NCBI GenBank assembly: GCA_018262095.1
Contig: JAGTRW010000028.1
Location: 1 to 55,114, forward strand
DNA from: Pseudomonadota bacterium
Lineage (GTDB): Bacteria; Pseudomonadota; Gammaproteobacteria; Burkholderiales; Rhodocyclaceae
Direction: 5' to 3'
Length of the DNA stretch: 55,114 nucleotides
Shown: one piece after another, positions 25,963 to 39,100 of the stretch
Layout: each line of letters starts with the position of its first letter
Position numbering within the stretch: the stretch's first letter is position 1
Notes under the pieces: generated by a model
Databases searched by the model: none
Told to the model about the DNA's origin: nothing
Seen by the model: the letters and a program-made list of their open reading frames with translations, nothing else
Made by a program: the position numbers and the translations under genes

Positions 25963-26043
25963 TTGAGCCGGAGTCCTTATTCGCGAAGTCGATCAGTTGA
26001 ATTATACCGATACCGCACCGTCGCCCCCCAAATGATGCGCCGA

Positions 26044-27027
26044 CTAAGTTACGCTCAGACCGTTTCCTTCGACCGCGATGATCGCCTTGGCCTGGTTGAA
26101 GTCATCGGCATAGCCGCTGGCATAGAGGCAGCAGGCCAACTGATTGGCAATCGGCGGCGGCAACGCCGACTCGCCCGAGAGAACGCGCCGCATCCAATCA
26201 GCCGTGGTCTTGGCATCACAACTCTCGGGCAGTGTCGGCAAGCGCTTGAGGCTGTCGTGCTCGGCCTCGAACAGGATGTCGCAAGCACCATCGTGCAGAT
26301 GTTCGATGCGCGGACGACGTTTTGGATTGGCAAAGGGCTCGCCTTCGGTGCCGCGCAGCAGCAGGCCATGCGTACCCTGCGCCGAGAGCACTTCGCGCAT
26401 GGTATCGAGGTACTCGGGGTGCGTCGCTGCGGCAAGCAGCAGCCCCTCTCCCTTGAACGGATCGAGCATCTTGACCAGGCTGTGCGCGCTGTTGCGTAGC
26501 CCAAGGCGGCTGCGCAGTGCGAGTTGGACACTCAACCCCGGAGAGAGCACCGAAAGCGGCACATAGACCAGGCCGCTGTCATCGAGCATCTGCTGCGCCT
26601 GTAAATGGCTGCTGCTCGGCAACAGGCCGAATTCGCGAAAAATCTGCGCCGTCGTAACCCGGCCAAAACCTTCGATCAAGCCATGAACGACCACCGGCAC
26701 GCCGAAACGCCGCAACAGCAGCGCCAACAACGGCGTCAGATTGACCCCCTTGCGCGCACCGTTATAGGTCGGAATGACGACCGGGCGGATACGTCCCGAC
26801 GGACGACGCAGCGTATAGAGGCGCTCGTAGGATGCCGACAAAAAACCGATCATCTCGCTTACCGTTTCGCCCTTGACGCGCAGCGCAATGGCGATGGCGC
26901 CGAGCTCAAGCTCCGGAACCCCGCCGTCGAGCATTGCCGCATAGAGCTGCTGCGCCTCGTCAAGCGTCATGTCGCGCGCGCCTTCGCTGCCGCGGCCAAG
27001 CTCCCGGATGATATGTGCGTAGTTCAT
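26044..27027 (-). CDS. ybiB: YbiB/TrpD2-like protein (anthranilate phosphoribosyltransferase fold)
   Basis: The protein has 327 residues. LTLDEAQQLYAAMLDGGVPELELGAI is the helical N-terminal domain shared with nucleoside phosphorylases and TrpD, and VVHGLIEGFGRVTTAQIFREFG is typical of YbiB/TrpD2. These proteins bind nucleic acids and appear not to make tryptophan precursors. The real TrpD loop GTGGD is replaced by PTYNGARKG, consistent with loss of the enzyme activity. Confidence 0.85.
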   Translation of the reverse strand: MNYAHIIRELGRGSEGARDMTLDEAQQLYAAMLDGGVPELELGAIAIALRVKGETVSEMIGFLSASYERLYTLRRPSGRIRPVVIPTYNGARKGVNLTPLLALLLRRFGVPVVVHGLIEGFGRVTTAQIFREFGLLPSSSHLQAQQMLDDSGLVYVPLSVLSPGLSVQLALRSRLGLRNSAHSLVKMLDPFKGEGLLLAAATHPEYLDTMREVLSAQGTHGLLLRGTEGEPFANPKRRPRIEHLHDGACDILFEAEHDSLKRLPTLPESCDAKTTADWMRRVLSGESALPPPIANQLACCLYASGYADDFNQAKAIIAVEGNGLSVT

Positions 27028-27386
27028 ACTTCTCCCTCGAAGACGACAGGCCCATCAGTCATTTGTCTGAACTCGGGCAGACAGGAGCCGCAGAAAGTTC
27101 CGCACTCAGATTTTTTGCTGAGAATCTGGCCGCGTCAAAATCCGCGCAAGGAAAAGCGCGCGCCGCAGGCCGACACCGGCGCATCTCGAAAGGATAGATC
27201 GGCGGCAACTGATCGGCGTTGAGGTTGATTTGTTTCGTCATATGGGCCACTCCTGCTGCCAGTTGAGCAACAGCTGTGCCATGAATACAAATCAATGACT
27301 TGCGGCATTCATACCGCCCAACAAGCGGGGCGGCGCTTCATCCTGGTGCGACGCCGAAGGCCGGCGCCTCAAGACCGGGCAGCGTT
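27028..27386. other. Gap between ybiB and sspB
   Basis: Apart from the doubtful small frame at 27059-27241, this 359-bp stretch shows nothing clear. No tRNA, terminator with T run or promoter could be supported. Confidence 0.4.
27059..27241 (-). CDS. Possible 60-residue protein or N-terminal gene remnant
   Basis: A minus-strand frame begins at ATG 27241, preceded by AGGAG at about 8-9 nt. The first 20 residues (MTKQINLNADQLPPIYPFE) look like a true protein start; the rest turns Arg/Ala-rich and looks frameshifted. It could be the remnant of a longer gene. It ends 31 bp before ybiB. No family was recognised. Confidence 0.3.
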   Translation of the reverse strand: MTKQINLNADQLPPIYPFEMRRCRPAARAFPCADFDAARFSAKNLSAELSAAPVCPSSDK

Positions 27387-27806
27387 CTATTTGACGCGCT
27401 GCAACTTCGGGCGGGTTGGCGCCGGAGGCGGCTCGGGTGACTCGTCCGGTGCACTTGCCGGTGCGTCTGGCGCACCGTCGACGCTCTCGCTTTCCGGCTC
27501 GAAGGCCATCCCGGCGCCATTTTCCTTGGCGTAGATCGCCGCGACATTGCCGATCGGTACGGAAATGTCGCGCGCCACGCCGCCAAAGCGCGCCTGGAAG
27601 GTAATTCCGTCATTGGCGATCTGCAGATGGCCGGTCGCTTCGTAGCCGATGTTGAGCACGATCTGGCCGTCGCGAACGAATTCGCGCGGCACCTTGGCCC
27701 GCCCGTCAGCAATCACCGAGAGGTAAGGGGTAAAACCGTTGTCGCAGCACCACTCGTGAATGGCGCGCAATAGGTAGGGTTTGGTCGATGGCAGAGTCAC
27801 GTGCAT
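27387..27806 (-). CDS. sspB: ClpXP protease specificity-enhancing factor SspB
   Basis: The protein has 139 residues. The SspB fold starts STKPYLLRAIHEWCCDNGFTPYL and contains the substrate-groove segment VLNIGYEATGHLQIANDGITFQARFGG. A Pro/Ala/Glu-rich linker ends with a short basic tail (RPKLQRVK) that would dock on the ClpX zinc-binding domain. SspB delivers ssrA-tagged peptides to ClpXP. It follows sspA, as is common in beta- and gammaproteobacteria. Confidence 0.93.
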   Translation of the reverse strand: MHVTLPSTKPYLLRAIHEWCCDNGFTPYLSVIADGRAKVPREFVRDGQIVLNIGYEATGHLQIANDGITFQARFGGVARDISVPIGNVAAIYAKENGAGMAFEPESESVDGAPDAPASAPDESPEPPPAPTRPKLQRVK

Positions 27807-27825
27807 TTCCCGGAGCAGACAGAGA

Positions 27826-27856
27826 GGACGCCCGGCGCAATAGCCGCCGGGCGTCC
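27826..27856 (-). promoter_or_regulatory. Hairpin between sspA and sspB
   Basis: GGACGCCCGGCG (27826-27837) and CGCCGGGCGTCC (27845-27856) form a perfect 12-bp stem with a 7-nt loop. There is no T run, so it may tune read-through from sspA to sspB rather than end transcription. Confidence 0.6.
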
Positions 27857-27863
27857 GGGCAAA

Positions 27864-28460
27864 CTAGCGGCGCATCGCCTTTTCGGACGGCGTCAGCGCG
27901 TCGATGAATCCCTGACGACTGAAAATCCTTTCAGCATATTTCATCAGAGGCGCCGCCGACTTCGGCAACTCGATCGCGTAGTGGTCAAGACGCCAGAGCA
28001 GCGGCGCGATCGCTACGTCGAGCATCGAAAACTCCTCTCCGAGCATATGCTTTTGCTTGACGAAGACCGGCGCCATTTCGGTCAGGCGATCGCGGATGAT
28101 CTGACGCGCCTTGTCGGCGGTCTTGACGTTCTTCTCGAGCGGCTCGATGTACGCAAAGACTTCGCGTTCCATGGTGATCAGCAGTTGCCGTGCGCGCGCG
28201 CGCATGATCGGATCGGCCGGCATCAGTTGCGGATGCGGGAAACGCTCATCGATGTATTCATTGATGATGTTCGGCTCGTAGAGAATCAGATCGCGCTCGA
28301 CGAGTACCGGCACCCGGCCGTAGGGATTGATCATGGCGATGTCTTCCGGCTTGGCGAAGAGATCGACGTCGATGACCTGGAAATCCATTCCCTTTTCGTA
28401 GAGGACGATGCGGCAACGTTGGCTGAACGGACAGGTAGTGCCCGAATATAGATTCATCAT
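27864..28460 (-). CDS. sspA: Stringent starvation protein A
   Basis: The protein has 198 residues and a glutathione-S-transferase fold. LYSGTTCPFSQRCRIVLYEKGMDF starts the thioredoxin-like domain, and NPYGRVPVLVERDLILYE holds the cis-proline. SspA binds RNA polymerase and helps in acid and stationary-phase gene control. It lies directly downstream of the bc1 operon but beyond a terminator. Confidence 0.93.
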   Translation of the reverse strand: MMNLYSGTTCPFSQRCRIVLYEKGMDFQVIDVDLFAKPEDIAMINPYGRVPVLVERDLILYEPNIINEYIDERFPHPQLMPADPIMRARARQLLITMEREVFAYIEPLEKNVKTADKARQIIRDRLTEMAPVFVKQKHMLGEEFSMLDVAIAPLLWRLDHYAIELPKSAAPLMKYAERIFSRQGFIDALTPSEKAMRR

Positions 28461-28471
28461 GATTCATACCC

Positions 28472-28529
28472 CAAAAAAACGAACCGGCATCGTGACGACG
28501 ATCAGCGATTTTCACGCTGATGCCGGCGA
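28472..28529 (-). terminator. Terminator after the bc1 operon
   Basis: In the minus direction GCCGGCATC...GATGCCGG (28519-28526 with 28484-28491) closes a branched hairpin containing ATCAGCG/CGCTGAT and is followed by seven T (28473-28479 as A on the plus strand). It separates petC from sspA. Confidence 0.75.
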
Positions 28530-28556
28530 TGCCGCTGCCCAAGAACAGGCGGTTAC

Positions 28557-29294
28557 TCAATTATTTTTCTTGACGTCTTTCCAGTACGCCTTCTTGAGCG
28601 CATAGGACACGCCAAAGAGGACCAGCAGGAAGGCCAGGACACCATAACCGACCTGCTTGCGGAAACCGGCACCGGGCTCGGCAGCCCAGACCATGAAAGC
28701 GACCAGCTCGCCAATCTGTTTGTCGTACTCGGTCGGCGACAACTGACCGGCAGTCGCCAGTTCGAGCTTGTGACTTTCGTGGTTGAGCGTTTGCTCGCCC
28801 TGCAGTTCCCAAAGCACATTGGGCATTCCGACGTTGGCGAACAGCGTATTGTTCCAGCCGGTCGGGCGCGCATCATCGCGATAGAACGAGCGCAGATAGG
28901 TATAAACCCAGTCGGCACCGCTGCCCGCCTCCGAGGCGCGCGCACGGGTGACCAGCGTCAGGTCGGGCGGCATCACGCCGAACCACTGCTTCTGTTCGGC
29001 AGGTTTTGCCGCGACGCGCATCGGCTCGCCGATCTTGTCGGCGGTGAACATCAGATTGTCGCGGATCTGCTGCTCGGAGAGCCCGAGTTCGGTCAGGCGG
29101 TTGTAACGAACGAAACTCATGCCGTGACAACTCAGGCAATAATTCACGAAGGTCTTGGCGCCGCTTTGCAAAGCCGCCTTGTCGCCCTGCAGGTCCGGCG
29201 CCCGGTCGAGGTGCACCAACGCGCCGGCGGCGAGTGCCGTGAGCGGGGAAAAGAGCAGCGCCAGCAGCAATTTCCTCATGATCTTCGTTTTCAT
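28557..29294 (-). CDS. petC: Cytochrome c1 of the bc1 complex
   Basis: The protein has 245 residues. A signal peptide (MRKLLLALLFSPLTALAAGA) is followed by the heme-binding CLSCH near residue 53 and a C-terminal membrane anchor (VGYGVLAFLLVLFGVSYALKK). The methionine ligand probably lies in NVGMPNVLW or a nearby segment. It passes electrons from the Rieske protein to soluble cytochrome c in the periplasm. Its ATG overlaps the cytochrome b stop (ATGA). Confidence 0.93.
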   Translation of the reverse strand: MKTKIMRKLLLALLFSPLTALAAGALVHLDRAPDLQGDKAALQSGAKTFVNYCLSCHGMSFVRYNRLTELGLSEQQIRDNLMFTADKIGEPMRVAAKPAEQKQWFGVMPPDLTLVTRARASEAGSGADWVYTYLRSFYRDDARPTGWNNTLFANVGMPNVLWELQGEQTLNHESHKLELATAGQLSPTEYDKQIGELVAFMVWAAEPGAGFRKQVGYGVLAFLLVLFGVSYALKKAYWKDVKKNN

Positions 29295-30595
29295 TTGAAG
29301 GTCACCCTTTCCGGCACCGGCGTGCACTTGTCGATCTTGGAGTACCAGGGCATCAGCAGGAAGAAGCCGAAATAGATCACGCTGCAGACCTGCGAGATGA
29401 ACTGGCCGGCCGGCGACGGCGGCAGCGTGCCCAGATAGCCGAGCGTCAGAAAGGCGATCACGAAGGCGGCCAAGAACGTCTTGTAGATCGGACCGCGGTA
29501 GCGGATCGACTTGACCGGAGCGCGGTCGAGCCACGGCAGGAAGGCGATCACCACCACCGAAGCGCCCATCGCGACGACGCCCCAGAACTTGGCGTCGAGC
29601 CCGAACAGCGGCCAGACCATCGAGCGCAGGATCGAGTACGAGGGCGTGAAGTACCATACCGGAGCGATGTGCAACGGTGTCTTGAGCGGGTCGGCGGGGA
29701 AGAAATTGTTGTATTCGAGGAAGTAGCCGCCGCCTTCGGGAGCGAAGAAGACGATGATCGAAAAGACCATCAGGAAGACGACGACGCCGACGATGTCCTT
29801 GACCGTGTAGTAAGGATGGAAGGGAATGCCGTCGAGCGGGATCCCCTTGTCGTCGAGATGTTCCTTGATCTCGACACCGTCCGGATTGTTCGAGCCGACT
29901 TCGTGCAGCGCCAGGATGTGCGCGGCGACCAGGCCGAGCAGCACCAGCGGTACGGCGATCACGTGGAACGAGAAGAAGCGGTTGAGCGTCGCGTCGCCGA
30001 TCACGAAGTCGCCGCGAATCCAGATCGACAGCGGCTCGCCGATGAGCGGGATGGCCGAGAACAGATTGACGATGACCTGCGCTCCCCAGTACGACATCTG
30101 CCCCCACGGCAAAAGATAGCCCATGAACGCTTCGGCCATCAGGCACAGGAAGATCAACGAGCCGAACACCCAGATCAGTTCGCGCGGCTTGCGATACGAA
30201 CCATAGAGCAGGCCACGGAACATGTGCAGATAGACGACGACGAAGAACGCCGAGGCGCCGGTCGAGTGCATGTAGCGGATCAGCCAGCCCCACTGCACGT
30301 CGCGCATGATGTACTCGACGCTGGCGAAGGCGACCGGAACGCCGCTGGCGTTGAGCGAAGCGTCGGGCTTGTAGAACATCACCAGGAAAATCCCGGTAAA
30401 GATCTGGATCACCAGCACGACCATCGCCAGCACGCCGAAGACGTACCAGAGGTTGAAGTTCTTCGGCGCGTAATACTCGGACAGATGGGCGCGCCACATC
30501 GACGTCGCCGGGAAACGCGCGTCGACCCACTCGAGCACATTGCCCTGCAGCGAACCGTCAGACTTGTATTTTTCGTACTGCGTATTGGCTGCCAT
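29291..30595 (-). CDS. petB: Cytochrome b of the bc1 complex
   Basis: The protein has 434 residues with about eight or nine membrane spans. GYLLPWGQMSYWGAQVI and the PEGGGYFLEYNNFFPADPLK region (carrying a PE-type quinol-site loop) are typical. Paired histidines on helices B and D that bind the two b hemes are present (RYMHSTGASAFF, YLHMFRGL; RFFSFHVIAVPL, AHILALHEVG). It catalyses quinol oxidation in the Q cycle. It lies 3 bp after the Rieske gene. Confidence 0.94.
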   Translation of the reverse strand: MAANTQYEKYKSDGSLQGNVLEWVDARFPATSMWRAHLSEYYAPKNFNLWYVFGVLAMVVLVIQIFTGIFLVMFYKPDASLNASGVPVAFASVEYIMRDVQWGWLIRYMHSTGASAFFVVVYLHMFRGLLYGSYRKPRELIWVFGSLIFLCLMAEAFMGYLLPWGQMSYWGAQVIVNLFSAIPLIGEPLSIWIRGDFVIGDATLNRFFSFHVIAVPLVLLGLVAAHILALHEVGSNNPDGVEIKEHLDDKGIPLDGIPFHPYYTVKDIVGVVVFLMVFSIIVFFAPEGGGYFLEYNNFFPADPLKTPLHIAPVWYFTPSYSILRSMVWPLFGLDAKFWGVVAMGASVVVIAFLPWLDRAPVKSIRYRGPIYKTFLAAFVIAFLTLGYLGTLPPSPAGQFISQVCSVIYFGFFLLMPWYSKIDKCTPVPERVTFK

Positions 30596-30598
30596 CGC

Positions 30599-31195
30599 TT
30601 ACGCCCCCTTCTGGTCTTCGCCGATCAGGATGCGCGTATCCGACAGATACACGTGCGGCGGCACTTCAAGGTTGGTCGGCGCCGGCTTGCTCTTGTAGAC
30701 GCGGCCGGCAAAGTCGAAGGTCGAACCATGACAGGGACACAGAAAGCCGCCCGGCCAATCAGCCGCCATGCCTTCTTCAGCGCCCTTCTTGAACTTGGAC
30801 GACGGCGAGCAACCGAGGTGCGTACAGATGCCGACGGCGACCAGCAGATTGGGCTTGATCGAACGCGTCGGATTCTGGCAATAGCCGGGTTGCTGCTTGA
30901 CTTCCGACTTGGGATCAGCGACCGCCTCATCGAGCTTGGGCAGCGTATCGAGCATGTCCTGGCTGCGGTTCAAAATCCAGACCGGCTTGCCGCGCCATTC
31001 GACGGTGATCATCTGACCCGGCGCAATACTGCCAACATCGACTTCAACCGGCGCACCGGCAGCTTTGGCCCGTTCCGAGGGGAGCATACTGGAGAGAAAG
31101 GGAACCAGCGCCGTGACCGCCCCTGCTCCGCCGACCGCCGCAGTCGCGATAATCAACCGCCTTCTGCCGCAATCCACTTTGCCTTCTGTGCTCAT
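30599..31195 (-). CDS. petA: Rieske iron-sulfur subunit of the bc1 complex
   Basis: The protein has 198 residues. A Tat-like start (DCGRRRLIIATAAVGGAGAV) also acts as the membrane anchor. The [2Fe-2S] boxes are CTHLGC and CPCHGS, each with Cys and His ligands. The ATG at 31195 follows GAGGA at good spacing. It leads the petABC operon of a quinol:cytochrome c oxidoreductase, so the cell respires with quinones as well as using the hydrogenase. Confidence 0.94.
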   Translation of the reverse strand: MSTEGKVDCGRRRLIIATAAVGGAGAVTALVPFLSSMLPSERAKAAGAPVEVDVGSIAPGQMITVEWRGKPVWILNRSQDMLDTLPKLDEAVADPKSEVKQQPGYCQNPTRSIKPNLLVAVGICTHLGCSPSSKFKKGAEEGMAADWPGGFLCPCHGSTFDFAGRVYKSKPAPTNLEVPPHVYLSDTRILIGEDQKGA

Positions 31196-31296
31196 CGTGC
31201 TGATCCTCAGGGCGAAAAAATGTACGGTAGAAACCAAAGCTTATAACTATACGCTAATTTTTCCCTGGACTGAAGAGGGACTGCGATGCCATACAG

Positions 31297-31899
31297 CTAA
31301 TCGGCGACCGATCGCCGCTCGCGAACGGCCTGCGCCAGCGTCCCGGCATCGACGTACTCGAGCTCACCGCCGACCGGAACGCCGCGCGCGATGCGCGAGA
31401 CGCTGATTGAACGGCTTTTGAGCATTTCGGTGAGGTAGTGCGCGGTGACTTCGCCTTCGTTGGTGAAATTGGTCGCCAGAATGACTTCCTGCACCACGCC
31501 ATCGCTGGCACGCGCCAGCAGCTGTTCGAGTTGCAACTCGCGCGGACCGATGCCGTCGAGCGGCGAAACCCGCCCCATCAGCACGTAATAGAGTCCCGAA
31601 TAGGCGTGCGTCTGCTCCATCATGTTCATATCAACGGGCGTTTCGACGACGCACAGCAAGCTGGCGTCGCGCTTGCTCGACAGGCAACGCTCGCAGATTT
31701 CAGCCTCGGTGAAGGTATTGCAGCGCTGGCAGTGACGCAATGCGCCGAGCGCGAGTTGCAGCGCATCGGCCAGTTGCTGAGCGCCTGGCCGGTCGCGTTG
31801 CATCAGATAATAGGCCAGGCGCTGCGCCGATTTCGGGCCGATTCCGGGCAAGCAGCGCAAGGCCTCGATCAGAGATTCGAGGCTCGACGGCGTCGTCAT
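31297..31899 (-). CDS. recR: Recombination protein RecR
   Basis: The protein has 200 residues. It contains the helix-hairpin-helix [19 protein letters not shown], the four-cysteine zinc finger CQRCNTF...CERC, and a Toprim domain ([14 protein letters not shown]). RecR forms clamps and loads RecA with RecFO. The start overlaps the ybaB stop, and the genes follow dnaX in the classic dnaX-ybaB-recR order. Confidence 0.95.
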   Translation of the reverse strand: MTTPSSLESLIEALRCLPGIGPKSAQRLAYYLMQRDRPGAQQLADALQLALGALRHCQRCNTFTEAEICERCLSSKRDASLLCVVETPVDMNMMEQTHAYSGLYYVLMGRVSPLDGIGPRELQLEQLLARASDGVVQEVILATNFTNEGEVTAHYLTEMLKSRSISVSRIARGVPVGGELEYVDAGTLAQAVRERRSVAD

Positions 31900-32222
31900 C
31901 AGAATGGCAGCTTCATCCCGGGCGGCAGATTGAGACCTGAGGTGAAGCCGGCCATGCGTTCCGAAGAAACCTGTTCGACGCGGCGCACAGCATCGTTGAC
32001 CGCCGCCGCCACCAGATCTTCGAGCATCTCCTTGTCGTCCATCACCGACGCATCGATCGCCACGCGACGCACGTCGTGCGCACAGGTCATCAATACCTTG
32101 ACCATGCCGGCACCCGACTGGCCCTCGACCTCGACCTGCGCCAGCTGCTCCTGCGCCTTTTTCATGTTTTCCTGCATTTGCTGAGCCTGTTTCATCAGGC
32201 CGGCGATTCCGCCTTTCATCAT
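31899..32222 (-). CDS. ybaB: YbaB/EbfC family nucleoid-associated protein
   Basis: The protein has 107 residues. [24 protein letters not shown] is the typical helical start, and [12 protein letters not shown] the central strand. It is a small dimeric DNA-binding protein. It lies 20 bp after dnaX and is coupled to recR. Confidence 0.94.
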   Translation of the reverse strand: MMKGGIAGLMKQAQQMQENMKKAQEQLAQVEVEGQSGAGMVKVLMTCAHDVRRVAIDASVMDDKEMLEDLVAAAVNDAVRRVEQVSSERMAGFTSGLNLPPGMKLPF

Positions 32223-32242
32223 CGTGCTTACCTCAACTCAAG

Positions 32243-33937
32243 TTAAACGGGTTTTATGGAAGATTCGATCAGTGTCGCATCGAACAGATCGATGACCTCG
32301 CGCACGAAGTCATCCTGTTCGAGCGAAGCAACGGCACGCTCCTGATTTTCATGCTTGCGACGCTGAGCGGTCGCGGCCGGCGTATCGCCGACCGTCTCGT
32401 GCAGCTCGATGCTCAGTTGTAGCGGCCGACCAAAATATTCGGAAAGCGATTGCTGCAGCTTGTCCTGCGCCGGTTTCATCTGCAGATGGCGATGCGTCGG
32501 CGACAGGCAAAGCACCACCTGAGCGCCGTCGACGCGCAGCAATTGGCAATGCTGACCGAGTTCGCGTGCCATGCCACCGAGCTTGAGCGCAGCCAGAATG
32601 GTGTGCCAGTCGCTCTCGTCTGCAGTAGGCTGGTTGGCCGGCCCGCCAGCAAGCTCGGCAGGCGCAGCGGCCGGCGGGTCGGGGAGAAAGGACGGCGGCT
32701 CGGGCTCTGCGACACGGCCCACGGCCGGCGGCGCGCTGGCAGGCGTCGCCACCGGCACCCTCGACGTTCTTTCCGCCGCCTCGGCGACGGGCGACGCCGC
32801 GACCGCTTTGGCTGCAGACAGCGGCGCAGACGGACGCTCAGCGTCACTCGCCAGCGCCGGACGGAAAGTATAAAGACGCAGCAGCGTCATGATGAAGCCA
32901 GCCTGTTCGTCGGGCGCCAACGGCAATTCCTGGCGCCCATGGACGGCGATCTGATAGCCGAGCTGAACGTATTCCGGGTCGAAGCGCGCGGCCATATCGA
33001 GCAGGCGCGCGCGCTCGGGCAGGTCGTCGGCGATCGCCTGCGGCGCCAACTGGGCGACCTGCAAACGGGTAAAGAGACTGGCCAGCTCCTGCAGCGCTGC
33101 GTCGAACGACAGGCTACGCGTCGCCATGTCGTCGGCGACCTGCAGCATGCCAGCGACGTCGCCGGCAAGCAAGGCATCGAGCAGCGAAAACAGGTAATCG
33201 AGATCGACGCTGCCGAGCATCTCGCGCACCTGCGCCTCGCAGACCTTGCCGGCGCCGTGCGCAATCGCCTGATCGAGCAAGGAGAGCGCATCGCGCATGC
33301 TGCCGCACGCCGAACGCGCGAGCAGGATCAAGGCCCCGGGCTCGGCGGCTATCGCCTCGACGGCGAGGATCTCTTTGAGATGACCGGAAATCAATTGCGG
33401 CGTCATCTGCTTGAGGTTGAACTGCAGACAGCGCGAGAGCACGGTGACCGGAATTTTCTGCGGATCGGTCGTCGCCAGGATGAACTTGACGTGTTCCGGC
33501 GGCTCTTCGAGCGTCTTTAACATGGCGTTGAACGCCGAGTTCGAGAGCATATGCACTTCGTCGATAACATAGACCTTGAAGCGGCCACGCGTCGGCGCAT
33601 AGACGGCGTTCTCAAGCAGCTGCCGCATTTCATCGACCTTGGTGTTGGTCGCGGCATCGACTTCGAGCAGATCGACAAAGCGGCCCGAATCGATTTCGGT
33701 GCACGCCGAGCAGACACCGCACGGCGTCGCGGTGATGCCGCTCTCGCAATTGAACGACTTGGCCAGAATTCTTGCCAGCGTCGTCTTGCCAACACCACGC
33801 GTGCCGGTAAACAGATAGGCATGATGCAAGCGCTTTTCGGTCAAGGCATGGGTCAAGGCGCGAACGACGTGCTCCTGCCCGACCAGGCTGTCAAAGGTTT
33901 TCGGACGCCACTTGCGGGCCAGTACTTGATAGGTCAT
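32243..33937 (-). CDS. dnaX: DNA polymerase III subunits gamma/tau
   Basis: The protein has 564 residues. MTYQVLARKWRPKTFDSLVGQ is the standard start (33937). Walker A GTRGVGKTTLAR, zinc-binding cysteines in CESGITATPCGVCSAC, and IDEVHMLS follow. A Pro/Ala-rich linker at about 370-430 leads to the tau-specific C-terminus. No A-rich slippery heptamer of the E. coli kind stood out, so production of gamma by frameshift is not supported. It loads the sliding clamp and couples the polymerases. Confidence 0.95.
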   Translation of the reverse strand: MTYQVLARKWRPKTFDSLVGQEHVVRALTHALTEKRLHHAYLFTGTRGVGKTTLARILAKSFNCESGITATPCGVCSACTEIDSGRFVDLLEVDAATNTKVDEMRQLLENAVYAPTRGRFKVYVIDEVHMLSNSAFNAMLKTLEEPPEHVKFILATTDPQKIPVTVLSRCLQFNLKQMTPQLISGHLKEILAVEAIAAEPGALILLARSACGSMRDALSLLDQAIAHGAGKVCEAQVREMLGSVDLDYLFSLLDALLAGDVAGMLQVADDMATRSLSFDAALQELASLFTRLQVAQLAPQAIADDLPERARLLDMAARFDPEYVQLGYQIAVHGRQELPLAPDEQAGFIMTLLRLYTFRPALASDAERPSAPLSAAKAVAASPVAEAAERTSRVPVATPASAPPAVGRVAEPEPPSFLPDPPAAAPAELAGGPANQPTADESDWHTILAALKLGGMARELGQHCQLLRVDGAQVVLCLSPTHRHLQMKPAQDKLQQSLSEYFGRPLQLSIELHETVGDTPAATAQRRKHENQERAVASLEQDDFVREVIDLFDATLIESSIKPV

Positions 33938-34085
33938 GGGGCGGATTTTACTCCGGATTGCTGATCGGGAGAGCCCGTAAGCGTGCCCCACCCTCCAGAA
34001 ACCCGAGTTTCAAGCATGAACTGATCGCCGGCAAGAAAACAGTGATCAGACAGCGCTTAAAAAGACCCGCCAGACGGCTTGCCGC

Positions 34086-34535
34086 TCAAGCAAGCGACGT
34101 CGCGCTCGATGCTGACAGCTGCTCGATGACGGCCTGCCCATGTGTCAACAGCGACAGCAGCGAAGCCGCCGGGGTTGTCGAACCGGGCGCGCCCTCGCCT
34201 TGCGCCAGCAGTCGCTCCTTGATTTTTTCGGCGATCGTTTCCTCGACCGCGGCGCGTTGCTCAGGCGGCATCGCGTCGAGGTCTCCTTCGGTCAGCCCCA
34301 TTTCCTCGAGGATTGCCTCGCGCAAATGCTGACCCACGCTCTTGTTTTGGTACTCGACGAGCTCTTCGCCCGCCGTCTTGCGGGTCGCCGAAACCTTCGC
34401 CGCGTCGCCGCCACTGACGACCAGACGCTGCTGCGCATCGTCGAGCGCCGCTTGAAAATCGGCCGTCGTGTTGGCGCGGCTCGACGCTGACGACAGCAAC
34501 GACGAGGCACTGCTTTGCATGGCATTGACTTGCAT
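34086..34535 (-). CDS. Hypothetical alpha-helical protein
   Basis: The protein has 149 residues. The ATG at 34535 follows GGAG at 9 nt. The N-terminus is Ser/Ala-rich (MQSSASSLLSSASSRANTT) and resembles secreted or structural small proteins. The middle has charged helical stretches (LREAILEEMGLTEGDLDAMPPEQRAAVEETIAEKIKERLL). No family was recognised. It lies between dnaX and typA on the same strand, 148 bp before the dnaX start. Confidence 0.55.
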   Translation of the reverse strand: MQVNAMQSSASSLLSSASSRANTTADFQAALDDAQQRLVVSGGDAAKVSATRKTAGEELVEYQNKSVGQHLREAILEEMGLTEGDLDAMPPEQRAAVEETIAEKIKERLLAQGEGAPGSTTPAASLLSLLTHGQAVIEQLSASSATSLA

Positions 34536-34764
34536 TGTGATTTTCTCCACCAAGATAAACGCTGGGAGTTAACGCATAGGACGTGCCACCCCGCTATCGC
34601 CGCGCTGAGAACGCCCAACGCAGCAAAAACGGCAAGATTTGCCGCTGGCGAAGCAGGCTGGCGGCAAACACCGGCGCCGCCAGCGACCTTGCTTTGTCGA
34701 CCAACGAATCCAACGAAGCCAACGAATTCGCCCCTGCGCTCTCGCCGCGGCGATGCCCAATGAC

Positions 34765-34803
34765 AAAGGCCTGACGATGCAGACACATCGCCAGGCCTTT
34801 TTT
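34765..34803. terminator. Terminator downstream of typA
   Basis: AAAGGCCTG-A-CGATG (34765-34779) pairs with CATCG-C-CAGGCCTTT (34786-34800) around a 6-nt loop, with T-rich flanks on both strands. It lies 27 bp after the typA stop. Confidence 0.8.
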
Positions 34804-34829
34804 AACGCAGGAGAACTGCGGTCTTGGGC

Positions 34830-36674
<1,845 letters not shown>

Positions 36675-36768
36675 GTGGGGGTAACTCTTTGATAAAAGGC
36701 GGCAATCCTAGCACGATTCGAGCCTCAAATGGTGCACCGGACAAACTATTTGTAGTTGAAAGATCTCT

Positions 36769-38922
<2,154 letters not shown>

Positions 38923-39100
38923 AGGGGGCGGATTCTACCGCAGAATCTCACCACTGAACCGCAAAGACCGCAAGGAAAACAAGGGATTGCCTCTATTTTT
39001 CGACTCGCCGGCAGCACCCGGGCGCGCCCGCCATGGCCACCAAAGACGGCCTGGAGATGCCCGTAAACATTGGCTTGCAGGGCATCGTCCAAAACCCTGA

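Noticed and set aside
25963-26043. Possible manganese (yybP-ykoY) riboswitch upstream of terC
   Set aside because: Only about 81 bp are available and the conserved loop motifs are not seen.
33938-34085. Possible 4.5S SRP RNA (ffs) upstream of dnaX, a common location
   Set aside because: The conserved SRP core (GGTCAGG... GGAAGGAAGCAGCC pattern) is absent on both strands.
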